From an uncultured Alphaproteobacteria bacterium (GTDB taxonomy: Bacteria > Pseudomonadota > Alphaproteobacteria > HIMB59 > GCA-002718135), in NCBI GenBank assembly GCA_902585605.1, contig CACIED010000001.1:186001-250000 (forward strand): a DNA stretch of 64,000 bases, written 5' to 3'. Below are positions 34,176 to 43,897 of the stretch, in pieces (position 1 is the stretch's first letter; every line of letters starts with the position of its first letter). A program made the translations under genes and the position numbers. Below the pieces are notes generated by a model. That model was given only the letters and a program-made list of their open reading frames with translations, did no database searches and had not been told where the DNA came from.

Positions 34176-36197
34176 ATGGTAAGAAAAAACTTTAATACAA
34201 ATAAAATTATTTCAATTTTATGCGCTACAGTTTTAATCTTATTAATTTTTACATTCTCCAAAGTATCATATGCTTGTGACGATGTATCTGGCACTACAAC
34301 AATTTCTTCTGATTGTTCAAGTGCTTTTTCAATTACAGGATCAAATGCAGACATAACCTTAAGCGCAACTGTTTCTTCTGCTAATATGAGTTTGACGAAT
34401 AGCGGTACAAACTCATCATTGACTATTACTTCATCAGGATCATTAATATCAACTAACGGCGGTATTGTTATAGCTAACACAGTTGCTGGTAAATCTTTTG
34501 ACTTAATATCAAACGCTGGAACTATAAGTGGGACGTATTTTACAATACGAAATCAGAAAACAATTACAACTTTAACAAATACCGGTACAATAACTGCTAC
34601 AGAAGGTAATGCTGCAGTTCTAAATCAGAGCTCAGCCACCATAACAACATTTACAAATAGTGGAACAATATCTGCACCAGGTGGTACAGGAATCGTAAAT
34701 ACTGCTACAATCACTACATTTACTAATACAGGAACTATTACCAGTAGTGGGATAGATCTTTCAAACTTTGCTGGAACAATGGTAACGCTAAATAATAGTC
34801 AGGGTAAAAATGGAGATGATCCTCTAAGATTAGAGCGTTTTTCAACAAATTATAACATCATCATAAATAGTACCAGCGATTATGGGCAGTTGCTACTTAC
34901 AAATGTTGAAAATGGGACTTCAACAAATTTTGGCATTCATTCCTCTTCTACACTTGCATGTGAAACATACACTAATGTTATTGATGGTGTTGCTTCTGGA
35001 GAGATTGGTTCAGGAAAAACAGGAACATTTGGTGATTATAGTTGGACTTTGTCTGAAACATCAAGTGGTAGTGAAACTTGGAATCTAACAGTAACTGGAA
35101 GTGCCTCAACTTGTAACACATATACAAGTCCTTTTTTAGATAGTGATTCTCTTGCTATTATTGATGGTCAAATAAACGGAATATTTAATAATACACTTAA
35201 TACTGTTCAAACAATTCATTCACGAATGGGATATATAAGAATGAAAGAAAAAAATCTTTCTAATCAAAATATACAACTTGCATATAATGGAAATAATAAA
35301 GAGATTAGAAATATCGTAAAGTTGGTAGATTCCTCTAAAATGTTAAATCTTGAAGACGATTATTTATCAAATATTGGTTTCTGGTCAGAGGGCTCAATTG
35401 ATGTAGGTAAAATAAGTGGCGATTCATCCTCCTCTTCAAAATCAATATTTGGAAATAATATTACCGTTGGAATAGATATTAATATGAATGACAATTATCA
35501 TTTAGGATTTGCGTTAGGTGATAATAGGGATGAGATTAAAATTGGCTCATCAGGTTCGAATATAGATTTACATATTACAACAATAAGTTCCTATCATTCA
35601 TTTGCTCTATCTAATACTCAGTACATTGATTTTGTATTTGGTTACGGAGATATAAAAGTGGATACAGATAGGTTTTATGCAAATGACTCTACTACCTATT
35701 CAGGTAAACGAAACGGAGATCAGTATTTTACAAGTATAGGATTTAATATTGTTGAGGAAAAGATTAATTATACAATTAATCCTTTTGGAAGAATAGATGC
35801 TAGTTATGGTAAATTAGAACATTACTCAGAATCATCAGGAACCAATTCACTACATTATGAAAGTGTTCATTTACACCAAAATACTTCATCGATAGGTATT
35901 CATATATTGCGAAAGGAAATTGATGGTAATGTTTATAGTTTTAAACCAAATGCTACTTTTGAAATTGGATCAGATAGTAGTAAATCATCAGAAATTATTA
36001 CAAACTATAAAGCTGATAGCTCAACTCTTTATTCAAGAAATATTAGTCCAAATACTTCAGCATATTTAAGGCAAAAAATATCTTTAGATATTTCAAATAG
36101 AAGCGACTTGATTGTAAATATTTTTTACGATCGATTAGATAGAAGAAATAAAGGTTATGATCAGAAAATTGGATTAGGACTTAAATATAATTTTTAA
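34176..36197 (+). CDS. autotransporter (type Va) with beta-helical passenger
   Basis: A 673-residue secreted/outer membrane protein. An extended signal peptide (about 1-33, ending VSYA) is followed by a Ser/Thr/Asn/Gly-rich passenger with beta-helix coils (about 60-210), a linker, and a C-terminal autotransporter barrel (about 400-673) that ends in LGLKYNF, with the final Phe typical for Bam recognition. Two cysteines close the passenger start (Cys34, Cys47) and two lie near 260-315. It may be an adhesin or a surface protein. It converges on the hydrolase gene with a shared TTAA stop. No neighbour explains its role. Confidence 0.87.
   Translation: MVRKNFNTNKIISILCATVLILLIFTFSKVSYACDDVSGTTTISSDCSSAFSITGSNADITLSATVSSANMSLTNSGTNSSLTITSSGSLISTNGGIVIANTVAGKSFDLISNAGTISGTYFTIRNQKTITTLTNTGTITATEGNAAVLNQSSATITTFTNSGTISAPGGTGIVNTATITTFTNTGTITSSGIDLSNFAGTMVTLNNSQGKNGDDPLRLERFSTNYNIIINSTSDYGQLLLTNVENGTSTNFGIHSSSTLACETYTNVIDGVASGEIGSGKTGTFGDYSWTLSETSSGSETWNLTVTGSASTCNTYTSPFLDSDSLAIIDGQINGIFNNTLNTVQTIHSRMGYIRMKEKNLSNQNIQLAYNGNNKEIRNIVKLVDSSKMLNLEDDYLSNIGFWSEGSIDVGKISGDSSSSSKSIFGNNITVGIDINMNDNYHLGFALGDNRDEIKIGSSGSNIDLHITTISSYHSFALSNTQYIDFVFGYGDIKVDTDRFYANDSTTYSGKRNGDQYFTSIGFNIVEEKINYTINPFGRIDASYGKLEHYSESSGTNSLHYESVHLHQNTSSIGIHILRKEIDGNVYSFKPNATFEIGSDSSKSSEIITNYKADSSTLYSRNISPNTSAYLRQKISLDISNRSDLIVNIFYDRLDRRNKGYDQKIGLGLKYNF
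34560..34742 (+). repeat. passenger repeat coils (TITT-T-NTGTI)
   Basis: The protein shows three near-copies of a 12-13-residue coil at about residues 129-141, 155-166 and 178-189 (TITTLTNTGTIT, TITTFTNSGTIS, TITTFTNTGTIT). The DNA copies are similar but not identical, so this is a protein-level repeat typical of a right-handed beta-helix. Confidence 0.8.
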
Positions 36198-37009
36198 TTT
36201 GTTAATGGATAATTTTTAGCAATAAACTTTTTTAGAATTTCTAATGTTTGATCTGCTTCTTCTAAGAGCATCATATGGCCACAATCTTCAATGATCTTTA
36301 CTTCCGATCCTTTAATATAATCAGCAAGAATTTTTCCATCTTTTAAACGGCACATTCTGTCTTGTGCACCTAATATAGAAAGAGTAGGTAAATCCAATTT
36401 CTTAGCAACCTCAGGTCCATTTTTATAATTATCGCATGCTCTAAAATCGACACCTAGAGTATCTTTAATTTCTTTATTTTGAACAATCATGGAACCAACA
36501 TTTAGGTGATATAATCCTGGCACAGGATGACCTCCAAAATGTCCTGCTGGACCATGTGCAAAATCCATCATAAGATCAACAGCCTTAGGATTACTCTCTT
36601 CGGCTAGCTTTAATAATTCTGGATTCATGGGAATAGCAGACGCACCACCCATAAGAGTTAAGGTTTTAATTTTTTCTGGGTGTTGAGCAACACATTCCAT
36701 TGTTACAAGACATCCTTGAGAATGTCCAACTAGTGAAGCTTCTTTACATCCAACTGCACCAATAACATCACCAACCCAGTTTCCCATTTCTTCAATAGTT
36801 TTTAAACTTTCACCAGAAGATAATCCGTGACCTGGTAAATCAACGGCTAAAACACTGTATCCACGGAATGCAAAGTAACGAGTTTGTAAAACCCAAACCA
36901 TGTGACTTAGTCCACTACCGTGAACAAAAATAATAAGAGGTTTATTTTTATCAAAAGGTCTGCCTCCAGTGGAGGCAAACGTATCAATACCGCGAACTTT
37001 AAATTTCAT
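36194..37009 (-). CDS. alpha/beta hydrolase
   Basis: A 271-residue alpha/beta-fold hydrolase. The oxyanion-hole motif FVHGSGLSH, the nucleophile elbow GHSQGC (serine about 118), an aspartate in LGAQDRM and the final histidine in EDCGHMML are present. It has no signal peptide. The substrate is unknown; esterase or C-C hydrolase roles fit. Its gene starts directly after metY ends, so it may be co-transcribed with metY and the fatty-acid genes upstream. Confidence 0.88.
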   Translation of the reverse strand: MKFKVRGIDTFASTGGRPFDKNKPLIIFVHGSGLSHMVWVLQTRYFAFRGYSVLAVDLPGHGLSSGESLKTIEEMGNWVGDVIGAVGCKEASLVGHSQGCLVTMECVAQHPEKIKTLTLMGGASAIPMNPELLKLAEESNPKAVDLMMDFAHGPAGHFGGHPVPGLYHLNVGSMIVQNKEIKDTLGVDFRACDNYKNGPEVAKKLDLPTLSILGAQDRMCRLKDGKILADYIKGSEVKIIEDCGHMMLLEEADQTLEILKKFIAKNYPLTN

Positions 37010-38320
37010 TTATTTGTTTGCAACTAAACGAGGTTTTTTTGCTGCTCTAAATCCATCTTCAAAATCGTTTACAATATCTTCAAAGTCTTCTAAGCCAACA
37101 GATAATCTAATCATATCATGAGATAATCCTGCAAATTTTAGAGTAGCTTCATCCATTTGCGAGTGTGTTGCAGATGCTGGGTGAATAACTAAAGTTCTAG
37201 CATCACCAACGTTCGCTAAATGAGATGCAAGTTTAACATTGTTAATAAATGCAGCTCCAGCCTCCTTACCACCTTTAATTCCAAAGGCGATCATTGAACC
37301 AGTACCCTTAGGTAGAATTTTTTCTGCTAGTTCTTTGTCTGGGTGTCCTGGTGCGCTAGCATGTGAAACCCAAGCAACACTCTCATGATTTGATAAATAC
37401 TCAACCATTTTCAAAGCATTAGAACAATGTTTTTCCATTCGAAGAGAGAGGGTTTCTAAACCATGTAAAATATTCCATGCATTTTGTGGTGCTAAACATG
37501 GCCCCATATCTCTCATACCCTCAGCTCTTGCCATCATTGTAAAAGCTGTTGGGCCAAATTCTTCTGCAAATGATAATCCATGATAACCCTCGTAAGGTTC
37601 TGTCATAGAAGGAAATTTATCATTTTGCATCCAATCAAAAGTTCCACCTTCAACTAATATTCCTGCCATAGAAGAACCATTACCACTCATCCATTTAGTT
37701 AGTGAGTGCACAACAAGGTCGGCTCCGTGTTCAAAAGGTCTACACAAATAAGGAGTTTGATAAGTACTATCAATAATTAGTGGGATACCAGCTTCTTTTG
37801 CTATGTTTGAAACTTCAGGCATGTTCATCAATTCATTACCAGGATTACCAACAAGCTCACCAAAAATACCTTTAGTATTTGGTTGAATTGCTTTTTTAAA
37901 ACCTTCTGTATCTCTTGGTTTTACAAAAGTTGTTTTAATACCAAACTTAGGAAGCGTTAATCTAAATAAATTTACAGTTCCACCGTAAAGCTGAGAAGAA
38001 ACAACCATATGATCACCGGCGTTACAAAGGGTCATAATAGTTAAAAATATTGCACTCATTCCAGATGCAGTTGCAAGAGCAGCTGTTCCTCCTTCAAGTG
38101 CACAAACTCTTTCTTCTAGAACTTGTACTGTTGGATTGGACATACGACTATAAATATGACCACCTCTTTCTAAATTAAAAAGTGCTGCCGCATGATCAAC
38201 ATCATCAAACATATATGAAGTTGTTTGATAAATTGGTACTTGTCTTGAGCCAGCGTTTTTACTTGGTTGATAACCAGCATGTAGACTTAGTGTGTCAAAT
38301 TTATAAGTTTTTGGATCCAT
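37010..38320 (-). CDS. metY: O-acetylhomoserine sulfhydrylase (Cys/Met metabolism PLP enzyme)
   Basis: A 436-residue PLP enzyme of the Cys/Met family with the O-acetylhomoserine sulfhydrylase look: IYSRMSNPTVQVLEERV near residue 57, the substrate strand VVSSQLYGGTVNLF, and the PLP lysine in VHSLTKWMSGNGSSM (near residue 205). It joins sulfide to O-acetylhomoserine to form homocysteine. With metX at 48801, this gives the direct sulfhydrylation route. It follows the acyl-CoA ligase gene with no gap and has no SAM riboswitch of its own that I can see. Confidence 0.92.
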   Translation of the reverse strand: MDPKTYKFDTLSLHAGYQPSKNAGSRQVPIYQTTSYMFDDVDHAAALFNLERGGHIYSRMSNPTVQVLEERVCALEGGTAALATASGMSAIFLTIMTLCNAGDHMVVSSQLYGGTVNLFRLTLPKFGIKTTFVKPRDTEGFKKAIQPNTKGIFGELVGNPGNELMNMPEVSNIAKEAGIPLIIDSTYQTPYLCRPFEHGADLVVHSLTKWMSGNGSSMAGILVEGGTFDWMQNDKFPSMTEPYEGYHGLSFAEEFGPTAFTMMARAEGMRDMGPCLAPQNAWNILHGLETLSLRMEKHCSNALKMVEYLSNHESVAWVSHASAPGHPDKELAEKILPKGTGSMIAFGIKGGKEAGAAFINNVKLASHLANVGDARTLVIHPASATHSQMDEATLKFAGLSHDMIRLSVGLEDFEDIVNDFEDGFRAAKKPRLVANK

Positions 38321-39952
38321 TTATAACTCCTTTGCTTTTATTCTTAATTCAAACTTTTGTATCTTCCCAGTTGAAGTTTTTGGTAATTCACCAAAGATTA
38401 CATGCTTTGGTCTTTTAAATCCAGCCATATTTTCTTTACAAAACTGAATTATATCGTCTTCTGTGGCATTTTTTCCAGGAGCTAGTTCTACGAAAGCACA
38501 TGGTGTTTCACCCCACTTCTCATCTGGCTTGGCTACTACTGCAACCAAGGAAACAGCTGGGTGTTTTGCAACAACATTTTCCACTTCCACAGATGAAATA
38601 TTTTCTCCCCCAGAAATTATGATATCTTTCGATCTATCTTTTATTTGAATATATCCATCAGGATAGACAACGGCTAAATCACCAGAGTGAAACCATCCTT
38701 TTTTCATGGATGTTTCAGTCGCCTCTTTATTTTTATAATATCCTTTCATTACTACATTACCTCGAATTAGAATCTCTCCCATAGTTTCTCCATCCATTGG
38801 AACTTTTTCATAGGTCTCTGGATCTGCAACACATACTTCTTCAGTATTTGGGTAACGAACACCTTGTCTTGCTTTAATATCAGCTTTTTCAGATTTTGAT
38901 TGTGATTCCCATTCTTCATTCCAAGCACACTGAAGTATATGACCGTATGTTTCAGTTAATCCATATACATGCATAACTTCAAAACCTAAGTTATCCATCT
39001 TTTCAAGAATTGCACTCGTTGGTGGAGCGCCAGCAGTTAATACATATACTTTATGATTTATTTCTTTTTTATCTTTTTCATCAGCATTAGCAATTAAACT
39101 TAAAACTATAGGAGCACCTCCAAAATGAGTTACTTTGTATTTATCTATTAAATTATAAATATCTTTTGCAACAATGTATCTGCAGCAAATAATCTTTGCA
39201 TGTATTAAAGCGGCTGTCCAAGGGTAGCCCCATCCGTTACAGTGGAACATTGGAACAGTATAAAGAAATGTTAACTTATTAGGCATGTTCCATGCCGTAA
39301 CACTTCCTGTAGACATTAAATATGATCCACGGTGGTGATACACAACACCTTTTGGTTTACCTGTTGTACCTGATGTATAGCTTAGTGAGATTGCTTGCCA
39401 TTCATCTTCAGGTAAAGACCAATTATAATTGTCATCACCCGTTTGTAAAAATTCTTCATATGTCATTTCTCCAATTTGTTCACCCTCACCATCTTTAAAA
39501 ACTGCCTGATCATCATGAATGTCAATAATAGGAATATTCTTCCCATATATTTTTAAAGCTTTTTTCATTGTAGGTGAAAATTGAGTATCAGTTATTAGAA
39601 GTTTTGCATCGCTATGATCTAGAATATACGCAATTGTTTCTGCATCAAGTCTGGTATTGATCGTATTAATAACACCACCAGTCATTGGAATAGAATAATG
39701 TGCTTCGAATAATTCTGGAGTATTTGCTGCTATAATTGAAACGGTACTTCCTTTTGTAATTCCTTTTTTTTCTAAAGCACTAGCAAACTTGGTACATCGA
39801 TTATAGGTTTCAAGCCAAGTGTAACTTCTATTTCCATACACTAAAGAGTCATAGTTTGGATAAATATCTTTTACGCGAGTAATAAAACTTAACGGTGATA
39901 ATGGAACAAAATTGGCTGAATTTTTTTCTAAGTTTGTATCAAAATTACTCAT
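38321..39952 (-). CDS. acyl-CoA synthetase (AMP-dependent)
   Basis: A 543-residue ANL-family ligase. The phosphate loop SYTSGTTGKPKG (about 190-201), the VYGLTETYG adenine-site segment, the hinge region GWFHSGDLAV, and the C-terminal lysine in KTSTGKIQKFELR are clear. The enzyme forms acyl-CoA by way of acyl-AMP. It belongs to the broad medium-chain/plant-type AAE group. Its neighbours, a FadB-like beta-oxidation enzyme and metY, make a fatty-acid or related acid substrate plausible. Confidence 0.92.
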   Translation of the reverse strand: MSNFDTNLEKNSANFVPLSPLSFITRVKDIYPNYDSLVYGNRSYTWLETYNRCTKFASALEKKGITKGSTVSIIAANTPELFEAHYSIPMTGGVINTINTRLDAETIAYILDHSDAKLLITDTQFSPTMKKALKIYGKNIPIIDIHDDQAVFKDGEGEQIGEMTYEEFLQTGDDNYNWSLPEDEWQAISLSYTSGTTGKPKGVVYHHRGSYLMSTGSVTAWNMPNKLTFLYTVPMFHCNGWGYPWTAALIHAKIICCRYIVAKDIYNLIDKYKVTHFGGAPIVLSLIANADEKDKKEINHKVYVLTAGAPPTSAILEKMDNLGFEVMHVYGLTETYGHILQCAWNEEWESQSKSEKADIKARQGVRYPNTEEVCVADPETYEKVPMDGETMGEILIRGNVVMKGYYKNKEATETSMKKGWFHSGDLAVVYPDGYIQIKDRSKDIIISGGENISSVEVENVVAKHPAVSLVAVVAKPDEKWGETPCAFVELAPGKNATEDDIIQFCKENMAGFKRPKHVIFGELPKTSTGKIQKFELRIKAKEL

Positions 39953-39990
39953 CGGTCTCCTATAAGGATCAAATAGTACAAGAAATTAAT

Positions 39991-42225
39991 TTAATTTACT
40001 AATGGTTTTCCAGTTTCAAGTGTATGTTTTATTCGCTCTTGAGTTTTAGGCATCTGGATAAGTCGCATGAAAGCTTCTAATTCAAGATTATAAAGATCAT
40101 CTTCACTTAATTCATTATCAATATTTGTATTTCCACCACTAAGCACAAAAGCAATTTGCTTACCTACTTCTAATCCGTGGTCTAAGATTTTATTTTCATT
40201 ATATAGTGCTTCAAGTTTTTCAAACATTTTATCTCTGACAGCACTACCGCCTAAATTGAATTTAGGTTGAGATGGTTTTTCATAACCTCCCTCAATATTA
40301 TTTAATAAATCGATAGCTGTTGATAATTGTCTGTCTCTATTTATTACCACCTTATCCTTTTCTAAAAAGAATTGATTTGGCAACGCTTCATTTGGTGAGG
40401 TAGCAGTAATAGCATAACCAATAAGATCAAAAACTTTCATAGACGCATGTTCAGAATTTTCTTTACCTTCTGGAGTTTGTAACCAACGCCACAGCATTTC
40501 CTTACAACCCCCACCAGCAGGAATGAGTCCAACTAAAGATTCAACTAGTCCAAGAACAACATTTGTATGAGCAACGTTATAATCACAATGCAATACCACT
40601 TCAAAACCACCGCCAATAGCAAGTCCTGATGGTGCAGCAATAAAAGGCTTATCTGCATATTTTATTGTTTTACACGTTTGTTGAAAATCAATTATAAATT
40701 TTTCAATTTTAGACCATTCATTATTTTTAGCAAATTCCATGACATAATTTAAATTTACACCAGCAGAAAATTGCATTGCATCATTAATCACAATTGTGCT
40801 TTTATTATTTTGAGCAGCTTCTTTTAAAGCTAACATAGAGTCAGTATCTAAAGCGTTTGCCTTAGTAGTAAATTCAACAACCTGATATGATGAAGCATTT
40901 TTAATATTAGCAGAAGGGTTCTCAAAAGTTTTTTGTAAATTTAACGATCTTAAATTATCAACACTTGAATCTAAATATCCAGGTCTTTTATGAAATTCAA
41001 AAACTCCCTTTAGATCTTTAAAGAAGTTAATATCATTATTTTGATCAATAAAATTTTTTGTATCAATTTTTGAAAGCATTTCAAAAGGGCCAACAGTCCA
41101 ATTAAAACCTAATCTTAGTGCATCATCTATGTCTATATATTTTGATGATACATCAGGGATTAAATATGCAGCATACCTAATTACTTTTGTCAGAATTGAT
41201 TTTGCATATTCACCGTATTTGTCTTTTCGTTGAATGAGTTTATTTATGTCAATTTTATCTCCCATAGCTAAATTAATTTTCTGACTTGGGTGATATTCGC
41301 CAGTTTCTAAATTAATTGCTTCAAGAATTTTTTTACCATCAGATTTATTCATTCTATAAAAACCACCCTTACCTTTTCTTCCTGTATACCCAGTTTCAAT
41401 AAGTTTTGTGACCAATGGAATTTCTTGTGCAACCTCGTGGAAAGGATCTTCTTTTGGGAGTTCTTTGATAAAACTTTTTAAAACATCAGCCATCAAATCG
41501 ATACCAATTAAATCGTATAGCCCAAAAATTCCAGTCTTCGGGATACCCATTGGTCTTCCAAATACTGCATCAGCTTCTTCAATTGATATCTTCATTTTAA
41601 AAGCTTCAGTCATAGCAACTTGCATTGCATAAACTCCAATTCTGTTTCCAATAAATCCTGGAGTGTCGTTACAAATAATGACACCTTTACCAAGTTTTTC
41701 ATCACAAAATTGTTTTAATAAATTTATTTTTTCAATGTCATTAACTTCTTCAGTTACTATCTCGAGCAATGCCATATATCGAACTGGGTTAAAAAAATGG
41801 GTAATGCAAAAATTTTTTTTCATTTCATCTGACATATTTGCAGATAAGATTTTCAATGGAATTGTAGATGTATTAGATGAAATTATAGAATTGTTCTTTC
41901 TTGTAGTTTGAATTTTATCATAAATGTTATGTTTAATATCTATTCTCTCAACAACAGCCTCCACAACCCAATCAGCTTCCGCAACTTCATTAAAGTCATC
42001 CTCAATATTTCCAACCTTAATTAATTCTGCTTTGTTTTTTTCTACTAAAAGTGGAGGTCGTGATTTTTTAATTCTTTCTTTAGCGTTTTCTGTAATTTGG
42101 TTTCTAGATCCTTCTTTTGAAGGTAAGTCTAGAAGTGTAACATCAATATTAGCATTTGCTATTTGGGCTGCGATTCCACTGCCCATAGTGCCAGATCCTA
42201 TTACTACTACTTTTTTAATATTCAT
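39991..42225 (-). CDS. 3-hydroxyacyl-CoA dehydrogenase/enoyl-CoA hydratase fusion (FadB-like)
   Basis: A 744-residue multidomain beta-oxidation protein. Residues 1-185 hold the NAD-binding domain (IGSGTMGSGIAAQIA) and about 190-400 the C-terminal domain (NDTPGFIGNRI, GLYDLIGIDLM, GRKGKGGFY). The second half, from about 420, is an enoyl-CoA hydratase/isomerase domain (NYVMEFAK, GLAIGGGFEVVLHCD, GLIPAGGGCKEML). The order dehydrogenase then hydratase is the reverse of E. coli FadB, as in many alphaproteobacterial forms. It is divergent from argH. Confidence 0.92.
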   Translation of the reverse strand: MNIKKVVVIGSGTMGSGIAAQIANANIDVTLLDLPSKEGSRNQITENAKERIKKSRPPLLVEKNKAELIKVGNIEDDFNEVAEADWVVEAVVERIDIKHNIYDKIQTTRKNNSIISSNTSTIPLKILSANMSDEMKKNFCITHFFNPVRYMALLEIVTEEVNDIEKINLLKQFCDEKLGKGVIICNDTPGFIGNRIGVYAMQVAMTEAFKMKISIEEADAVFGRPMGIPKTGIFGLYDLIGIDLMADVLKSFIKELPKEDPFHEVAQEIPLVTKLIETGYTGRKGKGGFYRMNKSDGKKILEAINLETGEYHPSQKINLAMGDKIDINKLIQRKDKYGEYAKSILTKVIRYAAYLIPDVSSKYIDIDDALRLGFNWTVGPFEMLSKIDTKNFIDQNNDINFFKDLKGVFEFHKRPGYLDSSVDNLRSLNLQKTFENPSANIKNASSYQVVEFTTKANALDTDSMLALKEAAQNNKSTIVINDAMQFSAGVNLNYVMEFAKNNEWSKIEKFIIDFQQTCKTIKYADKPFIAAPSGLAIGGGFEVVLHCDYNVAHTNVVLGLVESLVGLIPAGGGCKEMLWRWLQTPEGKENSEHASMKVFDLIGYAITATSPNEALPNQFFLEKDKVVINRDRQLSTAIDLLNNIEGGYEKPSQPKFNLGGSAVRDKMFEKLEALYNENKILDHGLEVGKQIAFVLSGGNTNIDNELSEDDLYNLELEAFMRLIQMPKTQERIKHTLETGKPLVN

Positions 42226-42329
42226 ATGAGTTCTATAAAGGTGAGCTTATATAAGAAAAATTTGCCGTATGAAAATAATTTAAGCATAAGGGTGGAAATT
42301 AATATAAATATCTCTTATAGGCGCGCAAA

Positions 42330-43712
42330 ATGAAAAAAAATCCTTCAAGAAATGTCCATTTTTCAAAAGGACCTAGTGAGATTTTAGATGCAATTAATAC
42401 GTCTATAGATATCGATCAACGTCTGTATAAAGAAGATATAACTGGGTCAATAGCGCATGCTAGAATGCTCGGTAAACAAAAAATAATAAATAAAAAAGAA
42501 CAAAGTGCAATAGTCTCTGGACTTAAAGCAATTGAAAGAGATATTGAAAAAAACAAGGTCGTATTTTCAAAAAAACTTGAAGATATTCATATGAACATTG
42601 AAAGTTTATTATTTAAGAAAATTGGAAAAGTTGCAGGAAAGCTTCATACTGCAAGATCTAGAAATGATCAAGTAGTAACTGATTTAAAATTATGGGTTAA
42701 AAAAGAATCTAAAATTTTAGATAGTGAACTAAAAAAATTTCAAAGAACTTTAATAAATATTGCAACAAAAAATACTGAAACAATTATGCCAGGTTACACT
42801 CATTTACAGATTGCTCAACCAATAACATTGGCACATCATGTTTTAGCTTATGTTGAAATGATTGGTAGAGACAGAACAAGACTTGAAGATTGTTTATATC
42901 GTCTTAATGAAAACCCATTAGGAGCAGCTGCACTTGCAGGCACCTCTTTTCCTATTGATAGAAAATATACATCTAAAGAGTTAGGTTTTAGAGAGCCAAC
43001 AAAAAATGCCATGGATACAGTCTCAGATAGAGACTTTGTAATAGAATTTTTATTTGTTCTATCATTAATTGCTGTTCATTTATCAAAAATAGCAGAGGAA
43101 ATAGTACTTTGGTCAAATCAACAATTTGATTTTATAAATTTACCAGATGATCTTTCAACTGGCAGTTCAATTATGCCTCAGAAAAAAAATCCTGATGGTG
43201 CAGAACTTGTTAGAGGAAAAACTAGTATTATCATTAGTAATTTAAGTACAATGCTTAATATTATTAAAGGGTTACCACTTTCTTATAGTAAAGACTTACA
43301 AGACGATAAACAAATAACATTTAATTCATACGACAATGTTTATTTGTGTATAAAAGTTATAAATGAAATTTTATCAAAATCTACATTCAACAAAACTAGA
43401 ATGAAAGAGTTGATTGATAATTCAAATGCAACCGCTACAGATTTGGCTAATTGGTTGGTTCAAAAACTTAGATATTCATTTAGAGATGCTTATATTGTTA
43501 CAGGAAAGATTGTTTCTTATTGTTCAAAGCAAAATAGAAACATAGATTCATTATCTCTTGATGAATTAAAAAAATTTGACAAAAATATAACAGCTGACGC
43601 AAAAAAAGTGCTATCAGCTACTAACAGTGTTAAATCAAAATTAAGTTTTGGGGGAACAGCTCCTGAAATTACTAAAAAAATGATAAAACTTGTTATAAAA
43701 AAATACTTATAA
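42330..43712 (+). CDS. argH: argininosuccinate lyase
   Basis: A 460-residue member of the fumarase/aspartase superfamily. Signature segments are LHTARSRNDQV, the TH pair in PGYTHLQIAQP, and SSIMPQKKNPDGAELVRGK (the mobile catalytic loop, serine near residue 282). It splits argininosuccinate to arginine and fumarate. Its stop and the start of the next gene overlap by one base (TAATG). The argH-lptM-lysA order is common in proteobacteria and supports all three calls. Confidence 0.95.
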   Translation: MKKNPSRNVHFSKGPSEILDAINTSIDIDQRLYKEDITGSIAHARMLGKQKIINKKEQSAIVSGLKAIERDIEKNKVVFSKKLEDIHMNIESLLFKKIGKVAGKLHTARSRNDQVVTDLKLWVKKESKILDSELKKFQRTLINIATKNTETIMPGYTHLQIAQPITLAHHVLAYVEMIGRDRTRLEDCLYRLNENPLGAAALAGTSFPIDRKYTSKELGFREPTKNAMDTVSDRDFVIEFLFVLSLIAVHLSKIAEEIVLWSNQQFDFINLPDDLSTGSSIMPQKKNPDGAELVRGKTSIIISNLSTMLNIIKGLPLSYSKDLQDDKQITFNSYDNVYLCIKVINEILSKSTFNKTRMKELIDNSNATATDLANWLVQKLRYSFRDAYIVTGKIVSYCSKQNRNIDSLSLDELKKFDKNITADAKKVLSATNSVKSKLSFGGTAPEITKKMIKLVIKKYL

Positions 43713-43897
43713 TGATCAGATTAATATTATTATCATTTTTGTTGTTTACTTTTAGCTGTGGTAAAGTTGGTCCTTTAAGTTTACCAGAAGATCAAGTAGA
43801 CAAATCCGTAATTACATATCCATGTGATGAAGCGTGTTTAGAGAAATTAGAAGAAGAGAAAAAACGTCAACAATCCGTTATTATAAATACTGAATAA
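43712..43897 (+). CDS. lptM: small lipoprotein, LptM-like
   Basis: A 61-residue lipoprotein with a hydrophobic leader and the lipobox FSCG (cysteine near residue 16), followed by KVGPLSLPE, the short GPL-x-LP stretch of LptM (YifL). LptM is a small outer membrane lipoprotein that helps maturation of the LptD/E LPS exporter. The gene sits between argH and lysA as in other proteobacteria. The remainder is charged and unremarkable. Confidence 0.8.
   Translation: MIRLILLSFLLFTFSCGKVGPLSLPEDQVDKSVITYPCDEACLEKLEEEKKRQQSVIINTE

Noticed and set aside
34142-34480. Minus-strand 112-residue frame over the autotransporter start
   Set aside because: Antisense of the Ser/Thr-rich passenger, no support for a separate gene.
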